In this document: positions 1-10,700 of the stretch, piece after piece | How the letters are laid out: every line of letters begins with the position of its first letter | Numbering within the stretch: position 1 is the first letter of the stretch | NCBI GenBank assembly: GCA_948144175.1 | Contig: CANXME010001461.1 | Location: forward strand, 186,001-250,000 | Reading direction: 5' to 3' | From: Closterium sp. NIES-65 | Lineage: Eukaryota; Streptophyta; Zygnematophyceae; Desmidiales; Closteriaceae | DNA length: 64,000 bases | Program-made: the position numbers and the translations under genes | Notes under the pieces: model-generated | The model's database searches: none | Told to the model about the DNA's origin: nothing | Seen by the model: only the letters and a program-made list of their open reading frames with translations

Positions 1-2120
1 TGAGAGGAGTAGGGACCCTCTATCGCCTCCGCGTAAGAGCGCGGAGTCTGGATGTCTAGTGCATCCGGGTCTCCCTCAGGGGCTAGCAGTACAGACGCGA
101 GATGAGGTGAAGCGGCGACCAGACACTGGAACTCCTCCTGCCTGTCCTCAAGTACGTCCGTGCCAAGGGCACACTCACCCCCGACGGACGGAGGACAGAC
201 AGACTCAGACTCAGCGACAAGACTAGCAGCGTAGTCTAGACGACAGCGCGCAGCAAAGTCGACGAGCTCAGTGACAAGGGCAGACGCAGCAGAAGACTCG
301 AAAGAAGGGTCAGTGACAGCAGTAGCAAGGAGACGCGTGACAGTAGGACTGGCAGCACGAAGAGAGTCCGACTCCGGGTCGGCAAGAGCAGGAAGAGAGG
401 AAGCAGGAGGAGAAGGCAAAGGGGCACGCAGAGGAGCAGTAGACGGACGCAGAGACATCCGGTGCGTGCCAGGGACAGGAGGAGGACGCTGACGCGAACC
501 GCGACCACTAGTGCGCGCAGTACGAACAGGCGACGCAGGATGAGACGCAGGCTCACGACGCTCAGTAAGACCTCCAGTCGGACCAGCGTAGGGAGAAGGA
601 GCAGGCAAAGGGGAGGCAGGCTGTAGCTGTGACTGGACAGGCTGTGGACCCTCTAAGGGAGGAAGAGGAGGACCAGGGGAAGGTGTAAGACCAAGAACCT
701 GCTGCAGGAGCGGAACGAAGTACGGTCGGGGCCGCGAGGCGACTCCAGAAACAGCAGGGACAGCACCAGTACCCCCAGCAGGAGTATCCGCTCCAGCAGC
801 ACCTCTAGCAGCACCTCCAGTAGCTCCAGAACCCCCAGCAGCACCTCCAGAAGCCCCAGAACCCCCAGCAGCACCAGGAGCACTGCCAGCTGGACCGCCA
901 GCGGTAGTCATAGCGCCAACACCCTTAGTAGTACCAGCTCCAGAAGAACTCTCAGGCCCAGCAGCTCCAGTACCCCCAGTACGAGCACCTCCGGGACGCT
1001 CGGCAGCAGTACCCTCTGCAGCCGAAGAACCTCCAGCACCAGCAGCACGCCTCCAGCGCCGGGCAAACCACTCACGCAGCTCCTGTGGGGAGAGTGGCTC
1101 TCGGCGAGACGAAGCACCTCCAGGCGGAGAACCTCCAGGCGAAGAACCTCCAGGCTCAGCACCCTCAGGCAAAGCACCTCCAGGCAGAGCACCCCCAGGC
1201 TCAGCACCCCCAGGCCCAGCACCCCCAGGCTCAGCACCCCCAGGCCCAGCACCCCCAGGCTCAGCACCCCCAGACTCAGTACCCCCAGGCTCAGCACCCC
1301 TAGGCTCAGTACCCCCAGGCTCAGCACCCTCAGACTCCGCACCCCCAGTCTCAGCACCCCCAGGCGTAGCACCTCCAGTCCCAGCACCCCCAGGCTCAGC
1401 TCCCGCAGCAGCACCAGAGTCACCAGTGACCTCGACAGGCTCAACCGCGTCTACCTGGGACACACCTGAAGGGGCAGGACCCTGAGGGGGGAGGGGGTCG
1501 ACCGGGGGGGGACCTGGTACCAAGAAGAGCGGGGGCGGGGGTAGGGACGGACTGCGGTAGGGGAAGAGGCGGTAGTAGGGTACCGACTCGTCAAACGTGA
1601 CATCCTGGGAGGACAGAACACGTCGAGAGGTGGGGTGGTAGAACTGCCACCCAGGGGTGTCGGGGGGAAACCCCAGGAAGACGCAGGGAGCAGCGCGAGG
1701 GGACAGCTTGTCCGCAGACAAGTCGCGGACAAACGCCCGCGATCCCCAGACCCGGAACGCCGACGCATCGCCAACCTTCCCCGTCCACAGTAGGGCTGGG
1801 GAGGTCTCCGGCCAAGAGACCCTGGGGTGGAGGTTGATCTGATGCGCCGCGTACCTGACCGCAAACGGCCACAGAAAATGGGGGGCAGCCGCATGCATCA
1901 TAGACGTACGAGCGACGTCCATGACCATGCCAATGCGGCGCTCTGCAATCCCATTTTGCTGCGGTGAGTCCGGAAGCGTGAAGGTCTGGCGGATGCCTCG
2001 CGCACGACAGTAGGCACGCAGAAGGCCAGAGGAGAACTCTCCGCCTCTATCCGAGTGCAGACGCAACACAGGAAAGTCCGAGCCAAAGCTCTGCCTGAGC
2101 TGGAGACGAGCTGCGCGGAT
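1..2120 (-). CDS. Copia-1 pol, integrase core to linker (partial, runs off left edge)
   Basis: Continuation, in the same frame, of the gag-pol ORF that stops at 2121. Reading leftwards it holds the second catalytic Asp of the integrase (LHSDRGGEF, about 2060), the Glu in QQNGIAERRIG (about 1945), the integrase C-terminal part (VFLGFPPDTPGWQFYHP, about 1640) and then a linker rich in GGAEP-like pentapeptides (about 1080-1420). The frame stays open to base 1, where it reads EGPYSSQ, the residues just before the reverse transcriptase in related copies. RT and RNase H must lie outside the window. The only interruption between this and the upstream part is one amber codon. Family assignment is secure; activity is not. 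Confidence 0.85.
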   Translation of the reverse strand, partial: MRAARLQLRQSFGSDFPVLRLHSDRGGEFSSGLLRAYCRARGIRQTFTLPDSPQQNGIAERRIGMVMDVARTSMMHAAAPHFLWPFAVRYAAHQINLHPRVSWPETSPALLWTGKVGDASAFRVWGSRAFVRDLSADKLSPRAAPCVFLGFPPDTPGWQFYHPTSRRVLSSQDVTFDESVPYYRLFPYRSPSLPPPPLFLVPGPPPVDPLPPQGPAPSGVSQVDAVEPVEVTGDSGAAAGAEPGGAGTGGATPGGAETGGAESEGAEPGGTEPRGAEPGGTESGGAEPGGAGPGGAEPGGAGPGGAEPGGALPGGALPEGAEPGGSSPGGSPPGGASSRREPLSPQELREWFARRWRRAAGAGGSSAAEGTAAERPGGARTGGTGAAGPESSSGAGTTKGVGAMTTAGGPAGSAPGAAGGSGASGGAAGGSGATGGAARGAAGADTPAGGTGAVPAVSGVASRPRPYFVPLLQQVLGLTPSPGPPLPPLEGPQPVQSQLQPASPLPAPSPYAGPTGGLTERREPASHPASPVRTARTSGRGSRQRPPPVPGTHRMSLRPSTAPLRAPLPSPPASSLPALADPESDSLRAASPTVTRLLATAVTDPSFESSAASALVTELVDFAARCRLDYAASLVAESESVCPPSVGGECALGTDVLEDRQEEFQCLVAASPHLASVLLAPEGDPDALDIQTPRSYAEAIEGPYSS

Positions 2121-4475
2121 CTAGTCGATCAGCACCTCAGTGACATCACCCTTGCTGCGCAAGGGGAAGACTGTGGTGTAACGCGAGTAGTCGTCAACCA
2201 CCAACAGGAAGTAGCGCTCGTGACCGAGTCCACAGACGCGGGCAGGGCCCCACACGTCCATGTGAAGTGTCTGCAACGGAGCCTCTGTCGGAGGAAACTG
2301 GGAGGAGTGAGGGGCAGCACGCTGGCGCCCCTCGACACAGGGGACACAGGCAGGGCCAGGGCCCTGAGGAAGGGGAGGGAGGGACCGGGGGAGACCAGAC
2401 ACAAGAAGACGGGAGGCCATGCCTCTGAGCCGAAGCAGAGAGGGGTGGCCAAGGCGGTGGTGCCAGAGGAGGGTCTCGTGAGACTGACGGCGACACGAAC
2501 AGGGGGCAGACTCAGGACCAGACCTGGACGCTGCAGCAAACACTTGACCAGACGAAGAGACCCTACCAGACTCAGCACCTGGAGGAGAAGCAGTAGTCAG
2601 TGTGTACAGGCTCGACCCTGGCTGACGTGTAAACGTAGCCAGGTGGCGACCTGTGCTAGCCTCTGTGCAGTGTGTCACCCGCTGACGAGCAGGAGTGAAC
2701 TGGTGGACACCCGCATCCTGTAGGTCAGCACCACTCACCAGGTTCGTAGAGAACGAGGGGAGGTAGAGACCAGACAGGGTGCCAGAGGGAGCCGCCGGAC
2801 ACTGGAGGACTGTGGAGAAACGAGACAGGACAGGACCCCTAGAGGGGTCAGCCAGGGACACCGCAACCGGCCGACTAAGCGGCGTGAGAGTGGTGCAGTC
2901 CCGAAAGAAGGAGCGAGACGCCCCAGAGTCAAGGGTGAAGGTGTGAGAGGCCGAAGCCGACACAGTACCTGAGAGTGCAGACTCACCAGTACCTGAGAGC
3001 ACAGACGCACTGGCACCTAGAGCAGCAGCCTCACTGGCACCTGACGCAGCAGTACCAATGCCCGGGTCGGGCGGGAAACACCGGTAACAGTTACCCTCAT
3101 CACTAACAGTCACAGCATACATGGCAGCAAGGATAGCATCAAAGTCAAGATCAAAGATAGCTACAACAGCCCTAGACACCTCTCCCCAGCGGGGGATCTC
3201 AGAAGCCTCCGGAAACTGCTGGCGCCAAGCGTCGGTCAGGCGGGCAAAGCAGCGGCGGGAGGTGTGGGTGCCCCCACACTGCTCACCCGCACGGTCGCCG
3301 GTGCGAAGGACGTAGGTGCAGGGACCGAACGCCCCACGACGCTGACGCTGCAAGTACCACTCACGGAGCTGCTGAGGGGCGCGGACGTCGCGAGAGTGCT
3401 GCTGCTGCTGCTGCTGGCGCTGACCACCCCCAGTGCTGCTCCGCTGGGACGAGCCACTCCGACCACCTCCACCACCGCCACCCCCGCCTCCGCCGCCACC
3501 GCTGCCACCACCACCCTCGCCCCCGCCGCTCCCACCGCCACCTCCACCGCCACCTCCGCCGCCACCTCCGCCTCCACTGCCGCCACTAGTACCTCCACCC
3601 ACGCCCCCACCTCCACCGCCACCCCCACTCCCCCCGCCGCCCCCACCTCCTCCGCCACCGCCCCCGCTAGCTCCACCCGCTCCCTTGCCCCCCTTGCCCT
3701 TGCCAGAGCGGCGCCTACCGCTGGGGGCAGACGCCGCACCGACTGACTCTAGACCAACGAGGTCGGCCGCAGCAGCAGAGGCGACAGAGGGTAACAGGGG
3801 GGAAGGAGAACACCCCTCAAAGATGGGGGTGCGGGGGTCACCACGAGAGGCCCTTACAGCGACTATGCTCTTCTCGGCCGCTAGCAGGGACTTCTCGAGG
3901 AGGTCGACAGTGAGGGTGGTGGGACAGACAGAGAGAAACTGGTCCCTAACAGCACGAAGGGACTCAGGGAGACGGGTGACTAGAAAGTAGAGGGTGATGT
4001 ACATGGGAGGGGGGTTTTCGGCGCAGAAGGCAGCAGGAAGCGCAGCTCGGTAGCGAGTGTCACTAGCGCGAAGGTGGGTAAAGAGGTCAGCGACTGTAGG
4101 AAAGGAAGCAAGGTCAGGGAAGAGGTAAGGTAGCATGAGGCGGCTCAGTGTAGCAGTGGAAGGGGAGGAGTAGCGCGCAACTACAGCGTCGTACAATGCC
4201 TGAGCGGTCTTGCACTGACTAAAGTGTGCACGCTCAGAGGAAGGGAGGTGGCGACGCACAGCAAGACGTGCAGCAGCATCGCGTGTGGCCCACTTGGAGC
4301 GAACAGTGGGGTCAGCATCAGCAGGAGGGGCAGGGACAGCGCCAGAGGCAAAGTCAAAGAGAGAGATGTCATCTACTGAATCGCACTGCAAGTACAGCTG
4401 CAGGTCCTCGACCCAGACCGCAAAGTCAATGGCGCGACCCTCAGCGTCAAAGGCCAGGACACTAGGGGTGGCCAT
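2121..4475 (-). CDS. Copia-1 gag-protease-integrase N-terminus, ends at amber codon
   Basis: Ty1/copia polyprotein. The start is the ATG at 4475 (MATPSVLAFDAEG), conserved in position with the other copies; the frame is open upstream to 4952 but that part is GC-rich leader. In order: a UBN2-type gag domain, a glycine-rich tract (about 3440-3700 in DNA), a short poly-Gln run, a non-standard zinc knuckle (C-x13-C-x3-H-x4-C), the protease DSGAS motif (about 2920), the pre-integrase HHRLGH and C-x2-C (about 2350-2450), and the first integrase Asp (HMDVWG). It ends with TAG at 2121-2123 where the copy near 49.6 kb has TGG (Trp), so gag-pol is continuous apart from one nonsense change. Confidence 0.85.
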   Translation of the reverse strand: MATPSVLAFDAEGRAIDFAVWVEDLQLYLQCDSVDDISLFDFASGAVPAPPADADPTVRSKWATRDAAARLAVRRHLPSSERAHFSQCKTAQALYDAVVARYSSPSTATLSRLMLPYLFPDLASFPTVADLFTHLRASDTRYRAALPAAFCAENPPPMYITLYFLVTRLPESLRAVRDQFLSVCPTTLTVDLLEKSLLAAEKSIVAVRASRGDPRTPIFEGCSPSPLLPSVASAAAADLVGLESVGAASAPSGRRRSGKGKGGKGAGGASGGGGGGGGGGGGSGGGGGGGGVGGGTSGGSGGGGGGGGGGGGGGGSGGGEGGGGSGGGGGGGGGGGGGRSGSSQRSSTGGGQRQQQQQQHSRDVRAPQQLREWYLQRQRRGAFGPCTYVLRTGDRAGEQCGGTHTSRRCFARLTDAWRQQFPEASEIPRWGEVSRAVVAIFDLDFDAILAAMYAVTVSDEGNCYRCFPPDPGIGTAASGASEAAALGASASVLSGTGESALSGTVSASASHTFTLDSGASRSFFRDCTTLTPLSRPVAVSLADPSRGPVLSRFSTVLQCPAAPSGTLSGLYLPSFSTNLVSGADLQDAGVHQFTPARQRVTHCTEASTGRHLATFTRQPGSSLYTLTTASPPGAESGRVSSSGQVFAAASRSGPESAPCSCRRQSHETLLWHHRLGHPSLLRLRGMASRLLVSGLPRSLPPLPQGPGPACVPCVEGRQRAAPHSSQFPPTEAPLQTLHMDVWGPARVCGLGHERYFLLVVDDYSRYTTVFPLRSKGDVTEVLID

Positions 4476-5374
4476 GATAGCAGCCGACAGTCTCACCAGA
4501 GAGGAAGGGTCGAGCAGCTCAGTAGGACAGCAACACGGCAGCTCAGCAACTCCGCCGGCCCAGGAGTAGCAGCAGCCCCACAGGACCCGGCGCTCGGCAC
4601 CGTAGGCGGCTCGGGCGGCTCGGGCGGCTCGGGCGGCTCGGGCGTTCAGCGGCACGGGCGACTCGGGCGGCTCTCTGCTCGGGCGGCGCTCGCGGCTCGG
4701 GTGACACGGGCGGCGCGGGCGTCGTGACGGGCTGCTCACGGGCGGCTCACGGGCGGCTTCACGGGCGGCTGCACGGGCGGCACTGGCGGCTGCACGGGCG
4801 GCTGAACGGGCGGCTGAGGGCGGCTGCACGCTAGGCGGCTGCACGGGCGGCTGCACAGGCAGCTGCACGGGCGGGTGCGCGGGCGGCTGCACGGGCGGGT
4901 GCGCGGGCGGCTGCACGGGCGGGTGCGCGGGCGGCTGCACGGGCGGCAGCACGGGCAGTTGCCCGGGCGGGTCGTCGGGCGGCGCACAGGCAGCTCACGG
5001 GCGGCTGCACGGGCGGCGCGCCGAGCTGCTGAGGGCGACGCACGGGCGGCGCACGGGCTGTGCACGGGCGGCGCGTCGGGCGGCTAGCGGGCGTCGGGCG
5101 CGCGGGCGCTAGGGCGGCGACGGGCGGCGCTCAGGCTCTAGGGCGGGCGGCCGTCAGGCTCTAGGGCGGGCCGCGCTCAGGCTCTAGGTCGGGCAGCGCG
5201 CGGGCGCTAGGGCGGGCGGCGCTATGGCGCTAGGGCGGGCGGCGCTCAGGCTCTAGGGGCCGTTAGGGCAGATCGAAAAAAAAAAGAAAGAGAAAGGGCC
5301 CGGAGGACGCTCCGGGCAGAAACAAAATTACGAGGTAGTGGTGGTGGGCCCTAAGCACAGTTCCCACAGGGGAA
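4476..5374 (-). repeat. Copia-1 GC-rich leader with tandem repeats
   Basis: Untranslated leader between primer site and gag ATG. It is dominated by imperfect repeats of GCACGGGCGG and GGCTGCACGGGCGGGTGCGC (4730-4950) and by looser repeats around GCTCTAGGGCGGGCGGC (5100-5260). Long ORFs on both strands are by-products of the lack of AT-rich stops. Other copia copies have a differently arranged minisatellite at the same place. Confidence 0.7.
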
Positions 5375-5388
5375 CCTGCTCGATACCA

Positions 5389-5520
5389 TGAGAAGAAGTG
5401 AACGAGAATGAATTGACTATGAACGAAGTGAGTACAAATAGGAAACCCTAATTGGGTTGTACCCCCTATGGGATACCCCACTATAGCCTACACAAATATA
5501 TAAGCTATAATGTTCTGACA
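5389..5520 (-). repeat. Copia-1 5' LTR (132 bp) with primer site
   Basis: On the minus strand it begins TGTCAGAACATTATAGC and ends CTTCTTCTCA, directly followed by the primer site TGGTATCGAGCAGG (plus coordinates 5375-5388), a variant of the initiator-Met site. It matches the LTRs at 6614, 29659 and 46170 in length and core (GTGTAGGC, GTGGGGTA, GTACAACCCAATTAGGGTT). The flanking ACTAC (5521-5525) would be one copy of the target duplication; the other lies outside the window. Confidence 0.85.
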
Positions 5521-5581
5521 ACTACATCATTTACTCAGACTTTAACTCTACTAAAGATCCTAGGGCGTTCAGCCCAACAAA
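5521..5581. other. Short spacer, no feature recognised
   Basis: AT-richer sequence between the Copia-1 LTR and the L-family repeat. Nothing coding seen. Confidence 0.5.
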
Positions 5582-6074
5582 GGTGACAATCCTTGTGGGT
5601 TAGCTACGTACGGTAGCTGTATTATTGCATCATCAATCATTTTGTCCCAATTTATTCAGTTGCAAGTGTTGGGCTGAGAAAAGCCGTTTGGATAGTTTTC
5701 AATGACTAAGGCTCAGACTGATCTATTAACGGAAGCGTCTTAATGAAAGACTGGTTGAACCACCTTACATTGGTGTGTGAGAACAAGACGAGTTGAACAA
5801 TAGCATAGAAATACAGGGCATTTATATGATTACAGAGACGACTCGGGTAACTGCTCAATAGCGAGTCAGTTATTTGTCAAAATGCTATAATTTTCTAGTA
5901 TGCAGTGGAGTACTCTATAGTGAGTACAACCCAAATTAGGGTTGTTAAACTATATATATAATGTAAGGGTGTAGGCTGTAGTGGGGTAGCACATATGGGG
6001 TACAACACATTGGTAGGGTTTGTACTTGTACCCAATCTTCCCAATAGTCAATCATTCCTGACTAGTTTCTAAGA
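5582..6074 (+). repeat. L-family copia LTR, copy 1 (left end truncated), with primer site
   Basis: Shares about 490 bp with copies at 13483-14327 and 54424-61159. It begins inside the repeat (GGTGACAATCCTTGTGGG) and lacks the TGTTGGAGTTGG start seen in the other two. Its right part has the same GTGTAGGCTGTAGTGGGGTA core as the short-LTR family. It ends just before TGGTATCTAGAGCAG (6075), an initiator-Met-like primer site. I read the whole block as a long LTR because block and core stay adjacent in all three copies. Confidence 0.65.
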
Positions 6075-6613
6075 TGGTATCTAGAGCAGTAGGTCTTTAG
6101 GACCTAAAATTAGCGCCCACCTGTTACCGCGTTACCTCACCTACGGCCTTGCCTGCCTGCCTGCCTTGCTTGTTGCCCGCGCGCGCCTTGGCTGCACGCG
6201 CGCGTATCATTATTTTTAGCGCGTGCTATTGGTGCAGCCGCCTCCGCAGACCGCTGCAGCGCCGCGCGCCGCGCTTGCACCCTGCGCCGAGCCCGCATCG
6301 CCCGCGCACCGCTCGCGCAGCCCGCGACGAGCCCGCGCAGCCCACCGCCGCGCGCAGCCCGCTTAGGCCCGGCGCGCCGCGTCCGTCGCCAGCGCAGCCG
6401 CTGCTGCCCCGCGCGCCGCGTTTGCCGCCCGCGCAGCTCGCTGCTGCCCCGCACGCCGCTGTAGGAGCCCGTGCGCGGCCCGCTGCTGCCCCGCGAGCTG
6501 CCTTAGGAGGCCGCGCGCGGCCCGCTGCTGCAGCCTACGCGCGGCTTGCTACTGCCCCGCGCGCTGCCTGAGCTGCCTTTGCCTGCTGCCTACTGCCTGC
6601 TGCATGCTGCCTT
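6075..6613 (+). other. Leader of L-family copia copy 1
   Basis: GC-rich, CCGCGCGC-type leader with CTGCC repeats, continuing at 13247 after the Copia-2 insertion. ORFs here are compositional and were not annotated. Confidence 0.6.
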
Positions 6614-6744
6614 TGTCAGAACATTATAACTTATGCTTTTGTGTAGGCTGTAGTGGGGTAGCCCATATAGGGTACAACCCAATTAGGGTTAGTACTTGTA
6701 CCCAACTCTTTCATAGTGCATTCATTGTCGTTTCAGTTTTCTCA
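6614..6744 (+). repeat. Copia-2 5' LTR
   Basis: 131 bp, TGTCAGAACATTATAAC to TTTTCTCA; differs from the 3' LTR by only a handful of bases. Confidence 0.9.
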
Positions 6745-7707
6745 TGGTATCGAGCAGGTTCCCTCGTGGGAACTGTTCCTAGGGCCCACCGATTCGATTT
6801 TTTTTTCCTGCCCGGAGCGCTCTCAGCCCTTGCCTGAGTCGCGCTCCCCCCTTTCTCACTGTGTCGCGCCGCCCTTGACGGCTCCGATCCGCCGCCCTAG
6901 CGGCCCCCGTCGCCTACCTCGCGGCCCTCGAGCCGCCCTTCCCGGCCCCGATTCGCCGCCCTTTCGGCCCCGTCGCCTACCCCGCGGCCCTCGCGCCGCC
7001 CTTCCCGACCCGGCCCCGCCCTTGCTGGCCGCGTCGCCTACCTGCGGCCCCGACGTCTACCTGCGGCCCCGTCGCCTAGCTGCGGCCCCGTCGTCTACCT
7101 GCGGCCCCTCCGCCTACCTGCGGCCCCGCCGCCTACCTGCGGCCCCGTCGCCTACCTGCGGCCCCGTCGCCTACCTGCGGCCCCGTCGCCTACCTGCGGC
7201 CCCGCCGCCTACCTGCGGCCCCGCCGCCTACCTTCGGCCCCGCCGCCTACCTGGGGCCCCGTCGCTGCCCTTCCCGGCCCAGGCGCCGCCCTTTCTCGGC
7301 CCTGACGCCGCCCTTCCCGACCCGGCCCAGTCTCTGCTGGCCCCGTCGCCTACCCTACGGCCCCGACCCCGCCTTCACGCGGCTCCGCCGAGCTACCACC
7401 CGAGCCGCCGTGAGCCACCCGAGCCGCCCGAGCCGCCGTCCCGCCGAGCCGCCTGAGCCGCCCGAGCCGCCCGAGCCGCCGTCCCGCCGAGCCGCGCGAG
7501 CCGCCCGAGTCGCCTGAGCTGCCCGAGCCGCCCGAGCCGCAGAGTAGCCGAGCCGCCGAGCTGCAGTTCCTGCCGAGCCGCCGAGCTGCAGTTCCTGCCG
7601 AGCTGCCGAGCCGCCGAGCCACCCGAGCCGCCCTGTCTGGTAAGAGCAGCGCCTCTGTCACTACACTGCCCTTACCCCACTGTTCGCACTACTAGTCTAC
7701 TGCTCTC
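6745..7707 (+). repeat. Copia-2 primer site and leader minisatellite
   Basis: After the primer site (6745-6758) the leader is nearly pure GC. From about 7030 to 7260 it contains tandem units of about 18-20 bp built on CCTACCTGCGGCCCCGTCG; from 7390 to 7630 it changes to GAGCCGCC repeats. No protein-coding signal beyond base composition. Confidence 0.75.
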
Positions 7708-10700
7708 ATGGCTACCCCTAGTGTCCTCGCTTTTGACGCTGAGGGTCGGGCCATTGACTTTGATGTCTGGGTAGATGACCTGCAGCTTTTCCTACAGTGC
7801 GATAGGGCAGACGGTCTCTCCCTCTTTGACCTCACCTCTGGTGCCTCTCCTGCCACTGCTGCTGATGCTGACGCCACTGTTCACTCATAGTGGGCCACAC
7901 GGAATGCTGCTGCACGTCTTGCTGTGCGTCGCCACCTGCCTACCTCTGAGCGTGCGCACTTCAGCCAGTACAAGAGTGCTCAGACCTTGTACGACGCTGT
8001 AGTTGCACGCTACTCCTCCCCTGCCACTGCTGCACTGAGCCGCCTCATGCTACCGTACCTCTTCCCTGACCTTGCTGCCTTTCCCACAGTCGCTTACCTC
8101 ATTACGCACCTCCGCACTAGTGACACTCGCTACCGCGCTGCGCTTCCTGCTGAGTTCTGCGCCAAGAACCCCCCCCCCCCATGTACATCACTCTCTACTA
8201 CATAGTCACCCGCCTCCCTGACTCCCTTCGCGTAGTCAGGGACCACTTTCTCTCAGTTTGCCCCACCACCCTCACCGTTGACCTCCTCGAGAAGGCTCTC
8301 CTAGCAGCGGAGAGGAGCATAGTCGTTGTAGGAGCCTCTCGTGGTGACCCTCGCACCCCCATCTTCGAGGGGTGTTCCCCCTCCCCCCTTTTGCCCTCTG
8401 TTGCCTCTGCTGCTGCGCCCGACCTCGTTGGGCTTGAGTCGGTCGGTGTGGCGTCTACCCCTAGCGGGAGACGCCGCCCTGGCAAGGGCAAGGGGGGCAG
8501 GGGCGCTGGAGGAGCTAGCGGGGGCGGTGGAGGCGGCGGTGGAGGCGGCGGAGGGAGTGGGGGTGGCGTTGGGGGTGGTGGCGGGGGTGGAGGTGTCGGT
8601 GGCGGCAGTGGAGGCGGAGGCGGCGGCGGTGGCGGTGGGAGCGGAGGTGGTGGTAGAGGTGGCGGCGGTGGAGGAGGCGGTGGCGGAGGAGGTGGAGCTG
8701 GTTGGGGTGGCGCTGCGCAGCGGGTCGGCTTCGGTGGTGGTCAGCGCCAGCAGCAGCAGCAGCAGCGCACTCGTGACATCCCCTCCCCTCAGCGGCTCCG
8801 TGAGTGGTACACTGCACGCTCGCGGGGTGGGGGTACTGGTCCATGCACCTACGTCCTACGCACCGGCGACCGCGCGGGTGAGCAGTGCGGGGGTGCGCAC
8901 TCCACCCAGCGCTGCTTTGGCCGCCTGACGGACGCTTGGCGTCACCAGTTCCCGGAGGCCACGGAGATCCCCCGCTGGGGTGAGTTGTCTAGGGCGGGAG
9001 TAGCTGTCTTTGAACTTGACTTTGATGCTATTCTTGCTGCCATGTATGCTGTGACTATTAGTGATGAGGCTGACTGCTACCGGTGTTTTCCGCCCGACCC
9101 GGGCATTGAGACTGCCGCTCTAGGTACTGGTGAGGCTGCTGCTCTAGGTGCTCGTGCGTCTGCTCCTTCAGGTGCCGGTGAGTCTGCTCTCTCAGGTACT
9201 GCGTCGGCTTCAGCCTCCCACACCTTCACCCTTGACTCAGGGGCTTCTCGCTCCTTCTTTCGAGACCGCACCACACTCACGCCGCTTGGCCGGCCAAATG
9301 CAGTCTCTCTAGCAGACCCCTCTGGGGGTCCTGTCCTTGCTCACTACTCCACTCTCCTCCCGTGTCCGGCGGCCCCCTCTGGCACCCTGTCTGGTCTTTA
9401 CCTCCCCTCGTTCTCTACGAACTTGGTGAGTGGTGCTGACCTACAGGATGCGGGGGTTCACCAGTTCACTCCTACGCGTTAGCGGGTGACCCACTGCACA
9501 GACGCTCGGACAGGCCGACACCTGGCCACGTTTACACGTCGGCCGAGGTCGAGCCTATACACACTGACCACTGCGTCTCCTCCAGTCACTGCGTCTGGTC
9601 AGGTAGCTGCGTCGGGTCAGGTGTTTGCTGCAACGTCCAGGTCTGGTCCTGAGTCTGCCCCCTGCTCGTGTCGCCTCCTGTCTCACGAGACTCTCCTCTA
9701 GCACCATCGCCTTGGTCACCCCTCCCTGCTTCATCTCCGAGGAATGGCCTCCCATGTCCTTGTCTCTGGTCTTCCCCGGTCCCTCTCTCCCCTTCCTCCT
9801 GGGCCTGGCCCTACCTGCGTCCCCTGTGTCGCGGGGCGGCAGCGGGCTGTACCTCACTCCTCCCAGTTTCCTCCGACAGAGGCCCCGCTGCAGACGCTTC
9901 ACATGGACGTGTGGGGCCCGGCCCGCGTCCGTGGACAGGGTCACGAGCGCTACTTCCTGCTGGTGGTTGACGACTACTCGCGTTACACCACAGTCTTCCC
10001 CTTGCGCAGCAAGGGTGATGTCAGTGTGGTGTTGATTGACTAGATCCGCGCAGCTCGTCTCCAGCTCAGGCAGAGCTTCGGCTCGGACTTTCCTGTTCTG
10101 GGTCTGCACTTTGACAGAGGCGGAGAGTTCTCCTTTGGCCTTCTGCGAGCCTACTGTCGTGCACGAGGCATCCACCAGACCTTCACGCTTCCGGACTCCC
10201 CACACCAAAATGGGATTGCTGAGCGCCGCATTGGCATGGTCATGGATGTCGCTCATACGTCCATGATGCATGCGGCTGCCCCCCATTTTCTGTGGCCGTT
10301 TGCGGTTCGGTACGCGGCGCATCAGATCAGCCTTCACCCCAGGGTCTCCATGCCGGAGACCTCCCCAGCTTTGCTGTGGATGGGGAAGGATGGCGATGCG
10401 TCTGCGTTCCGTGTCTAGGGATCTCGGGCGTTTGTTCACGACTTGTCTGCGGACAAGCTGTCCCCTCGTGCTACTCCTTGCGTCTTCCTTGGCTTCCCCC
10501 CTGACGCGCCAGGGTGGCAGTTCTACCACCCCACCTCTCGCCGTGTTCTGTCCTCCCAGGACCTTCACGCTTCCGGACTCTCCGCAGCAAAATGGGATTG
10601 CCGAGTGCCGCATTGGCATGGTCATGGACGTCGCTCGTACGTCTATGATGCATGCGGCTGCCCCCCATTTTCTGTGGCCGTTTGCGGTGAGGTACGCGGC

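Noticed and set aside
3433..3990. Proline-rich 185-residue plus-strand ORF
   Set aside because: It is the antisense reading of the gag glycine tract of Copia-1.
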